The translations under genes were made by a program, and so were the position numbers. Of a stretch of DNA of 6,876 nucleotides, positions 4,923-6,876 are shown one piece after another. Numbering within the stretch: the first letter of the stretch is position 1; each line of letters starts with the position of its first letter. Below the pieces are notes generated by a model that saw only the letters and a program-made list of their open reading frames with translations, did not search any database and was not told the DNA's origin. The stretch is from the NCBI GenBank assembly GCA_014378285.1, contig JACMNZ010000396.1, positions 1-6,876 on the forward strand, written 5' to 3'. The stretch is from Pseudopedobacter sp. Lineage in GTDB: Bacteria; Bacteroidota; Bacteroidia; Sphingobacteriales; Sphingobacteriaceae.

Positions 4923-6876
4923 TTAGTTTCCTGTCCAAGTATCGTTTGCAGAATTTGTATCTGGCAACGCGTGTTGAGGATCAAAAGTTACGGAAGCGAT
5001 TTTCTCTGTAGATGGATATTGGAAAGTCCAAGTAGTGTTTCTTTCCCAAATCTCTACCGGCAACTTCATGGTTTCTGTTTTACCATTTATCGTTTTTATT
5101 TCTAAGATAATAGGCAAAGGCATTTTTTCATTACAACCAATGGTAATTAATGCGCCGTTTTTTGCATCATCTTTAATGTATTTTACATCATTAACAGAAA
5201 TATCTGCTTTCCAATTATTAAGAAACCAACCTCTCCAAAACCAGTTTAAATTTTCTCCTGCTACGTTTTCCATAGTTCTAAAAAAATCATTTGGAGTTGG
5301 GTGTTTAAATGCCCATCTATCAATATAAGTTTTAAAAGCCCTATCAAAACGCTCCGCACCTAAAATTTGCTCTCTTAATATTGTTAAGCCTGTTCCTGGT
5401 TTAAAATAACATAGTACGCCAATATGAGATTCTTTCATATTATCTGGGCTTACCATAATAGGCTCGAACATAGGATTCATTAAATAAGCGGCTGTTTTAT
5501 GCATATCGGTTGCTGCTTTTTGCGCATACTCGCCATTATTAAAACTTTGGGTAGATAAAGTATTGATGAAAGTGTTAAATCCCTCATCCATCCATGCATA
5601 CAAACGCTCGTTAGATCCAACAATCATAGGGAACCAATTATGTCCAAACTCATGATCAGTTACACCCCAAAGGCTTGCTTTTTTAGATTTCCATCCACAA
5701 AAAACAATTCCAGGATATTCCATACCACCTTCATTACCGGCTACGTTTGTTGCTGCTCCATACGTATATCCATACCATTTGCTAGAATTGTATTCGATAG
5801 ATTTTTTTACGTATTCTGTAGACCTGCTCCAGGCATCATTTCCTGCACTTTCTACAGGATAAGCAGAAATAGCTAAAGATTTTTTACCGCTTGGTAAATT
5901 CATTTTTGCTGCATCAATAATAAAAGCTGGCGATGAAGCCCATGCAACGTCTCTAGCGTTTTGAATCTTAAAATGCCATGTTAAATCTTTTTTATCTGAT
6001 GGACGAGATGCTTTATCAGTTACTTCATTTGCATTACGGATCATTACAGTTGCATCACTTTTTGCTGCTGCATCCCATCTTTTTACTTGTTCTATAGTGT
6101 AAACTTCTTTAGGGTTTTGCAATTCGCCAGAGCAAACTACGATATGATTTGAAGGTGCTGTGATTTTAATATCAAAATCGCCATAACCTAAATAAAACTC
6201 ACTTGGCCCGGTATATGGGATGGTATTCCAGCCAGTAACATCGTCATAAACACACATACGAGGATACCATTGCGCTTGGGTAAATATTTTTCCGTTCTTG
6301 GTTTCTAAAACTCCCATCCTATCAGAACCATATTCTGGTGAGACATAAGAAAAATTGATTTTCAGTTTTAATACGCCGCCATTTGCTTTCAAATTTTCTG
6401 GTAAAAAGATTTGAATGCGGGTATCTTCAATCATATACTTTAAATCAACTTCTTGATTTTTACCATTCAAACTCATCAAACGAACCAAACCTAATTGATG
6501 TCCGCCTTCAAAAACTTGTCCACGGCTACCATTACGGCTACCTGTTGGCGGAACTATAGCTGTCCCACGAGAGGATTGCTTAAATAAATTTTGATCTATA
6601 TTCATCCAAATAAAACCTAATTCATCTGGACTATTATTGGTATAAGTCAAAATTTCTGAGCCCGTTATTTTATTTGCATCATTATCTAAAGATGCTGTTA
6701 ACTGATAATCAGGTCTGTTTTGCCAATATTGATGACCGGGTTGCCCGCCCGCAGAACGGTAAGTATTTCCGTTTTGGGAATAAAAAAATGGTTTAAAAGC
6801 TTCTACATAATCATAATTACTTGTTTGGGTGGTAGATGCTTGTGTTTGAGCGATGGAGTGAAAGCCCAAAAAACAA
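4923..6876 (-). CDS. M1-family zinc metallopeptidase, exported (start beyond right edge)
   Basis: The frame is open to the right edge (about 651 residues visible). Residue numbers here count from the TTG at 6869. The zinc site is HEFGH (406-410), followed after exactly 18 residues by Glu429 in WMDEG, the gluzincin HExxH-x18-E signature. GGMEYPG (381-387) is the M1 exopeptidase motif corresponding to GAMEN, and Tyr488 in CYFKPGTGL is the likely transition-state tyrosine. About 50-250 form the N-terminal beta domain, about 340-555 the thermolysin-like catalytic domain, and the remainder a small beta domain. No long helical-repeat C-terminal domain is present, as is common in Bacteroidota members. 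The first visible residues, CFLGFHSIAQTQ, look like the end of a signal peptide, so the protein is probably periplasmic or secreted and trims N-terminal residues from peptides. The TTG is not the real start. Transcription ends at the strong terminator downstream. Substrate range cannot be told from the sequence. Confidence 0.92.
   Translation of the reverse strand, partial: CFLGFHSIAQTQASTTQTSNYDYVEAFKPFFYSQNGNTYRSAGGQPGHQYWQNRPDYQLTASLDNDANKITGSEILTYTNNSPDELGFIWMNIDQNLFKQSSRGTAIVPPTGSRNGSRGQVFEGGHQLGLVRLMSLNGKNQEVDLKYMIEDTRIQIFLPENLKANGGVLKLKINFSYVSPEYGSDRMGVLETKNGKIFTQAQWYPRMCVYDDVTGWNTIPYTGPSEFYLGYGDFDIKITAPSNHIVVCSGELQNPKEVYTIEQVKRWDAAAKSDATVMIRNANEVTDKASRPSDKKDLTWHFKIQNARDVAWASSPAFIIDAAKMNLPSGKKSLAISAYPVESAGNDAWSRSTEYVKKSIEYNSSKWYGYTYGAATNVAGNEGGMEYPGIVFCGWKSKKASLWGVTDHEFGHNWFPMIVGSNERLYAWMDEGFNTFINTLSTQSFNNGEYAQKAATDMHKTAAYLMNPMFEPIMVSPDNMKESHIGVLCYFKPGTGLTILREQILGAERFDRAFKTYIDRWAFKHPTPNDFFRTMENVAGENLNWFWRGWFLNNWKADISVNDVKYIKDDAKNGALITIGCNEKMPLPIILEIKTINGKTETMKLPVEIWERNTTWTFQYPSTEKIASVTFDPQHALPDTNSANDTWTGN

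Noticed and set aside
4839..5105. 88-residue ORF on the plus strand
   Set aside because: It is antisense to the peptidase 3' end and its terminator, with no recognisable domain and no start signal.
5035..5876. Two plus-strand ORFs inside the peptidase gene
   Set aside because: They are antisense shadows of the M1 peptidase, with no independent support.
6867..6869. TTG as the start of the M1 peptidase
   Set aside because: The frame stays open to the edge and the residues around it look like the end of a signal peptide; the true start is outside the window.

Overview
The window looks like a chromosomal segment of a Bacteroidota bacterium, most likely of the Sphingobacteriaceae/Pedobacter type. 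The grounds are the protein families, the low G+C content, the weak A/T-rich leaders in place of strong Shine-Dalgarno sites, and short extragenic repeat families that I associate with these genomes. This assignment is inference; no rRNA or other phylogenetic marker is present.

Layout, left to right. (1) The C-terminal end of rmuC (+) enters from the left edge and stops at 396. (2) A 52-codon ORF at 459-617 (+) matches only the N-terminal part of HigA-type antitoxins and looks like a truncated relic. (3) An extragenic repeat with a structured centre lies at 627-706. (4) A complete ligase-associated DEXH-box (Lhr-like) helicase runs from 788 to 3367 (+). Its coding sequence carries an in-frame palindromic insert made of 7-nt repeats (about 1337-1457). 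(5) A 344-base gene-free stretch (3368-3711) separates the convergent helicase and oxyR genes. It holds six short hairpins of one design whose stems covary, plus a further hairpin just past the oxyR stop. (6) oxyR (3712-4641, -) has the full set of peroxide-sensing residues at the same numbers as in E. coli, and an ATAG-N7-CTAT OxyR-type operator just upstream of its own start. (7) A 281-base intergenic stretch (4642-4922) holds a second, opposite-facing extragenic element with the same end sequences as the first, and a strong intrinsic terminator. (8) A secreted or exported M1-family zinc metallopeptidase (-) runs off the right edge, with its true start and most of its signal peptide outside the window.

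Functionally this is housekeeping and stress chromosome: DNA maintenance (RmuC, helicase), oxidative-stress sensing (OxyR) and periplasmic or extracellular peptide degradation (M1 peptidase). No operon unites them. The most unusual content is non-genic: an inverted-repeat element of about 116-120 nt inside the helicase gene that is translated as an extra loop of about 38 residues (reminiscent of the Rickettsia palindromic elements), the covarying hairpin cluster between convergent genes, and two divergent copies of an extragenic repeat.
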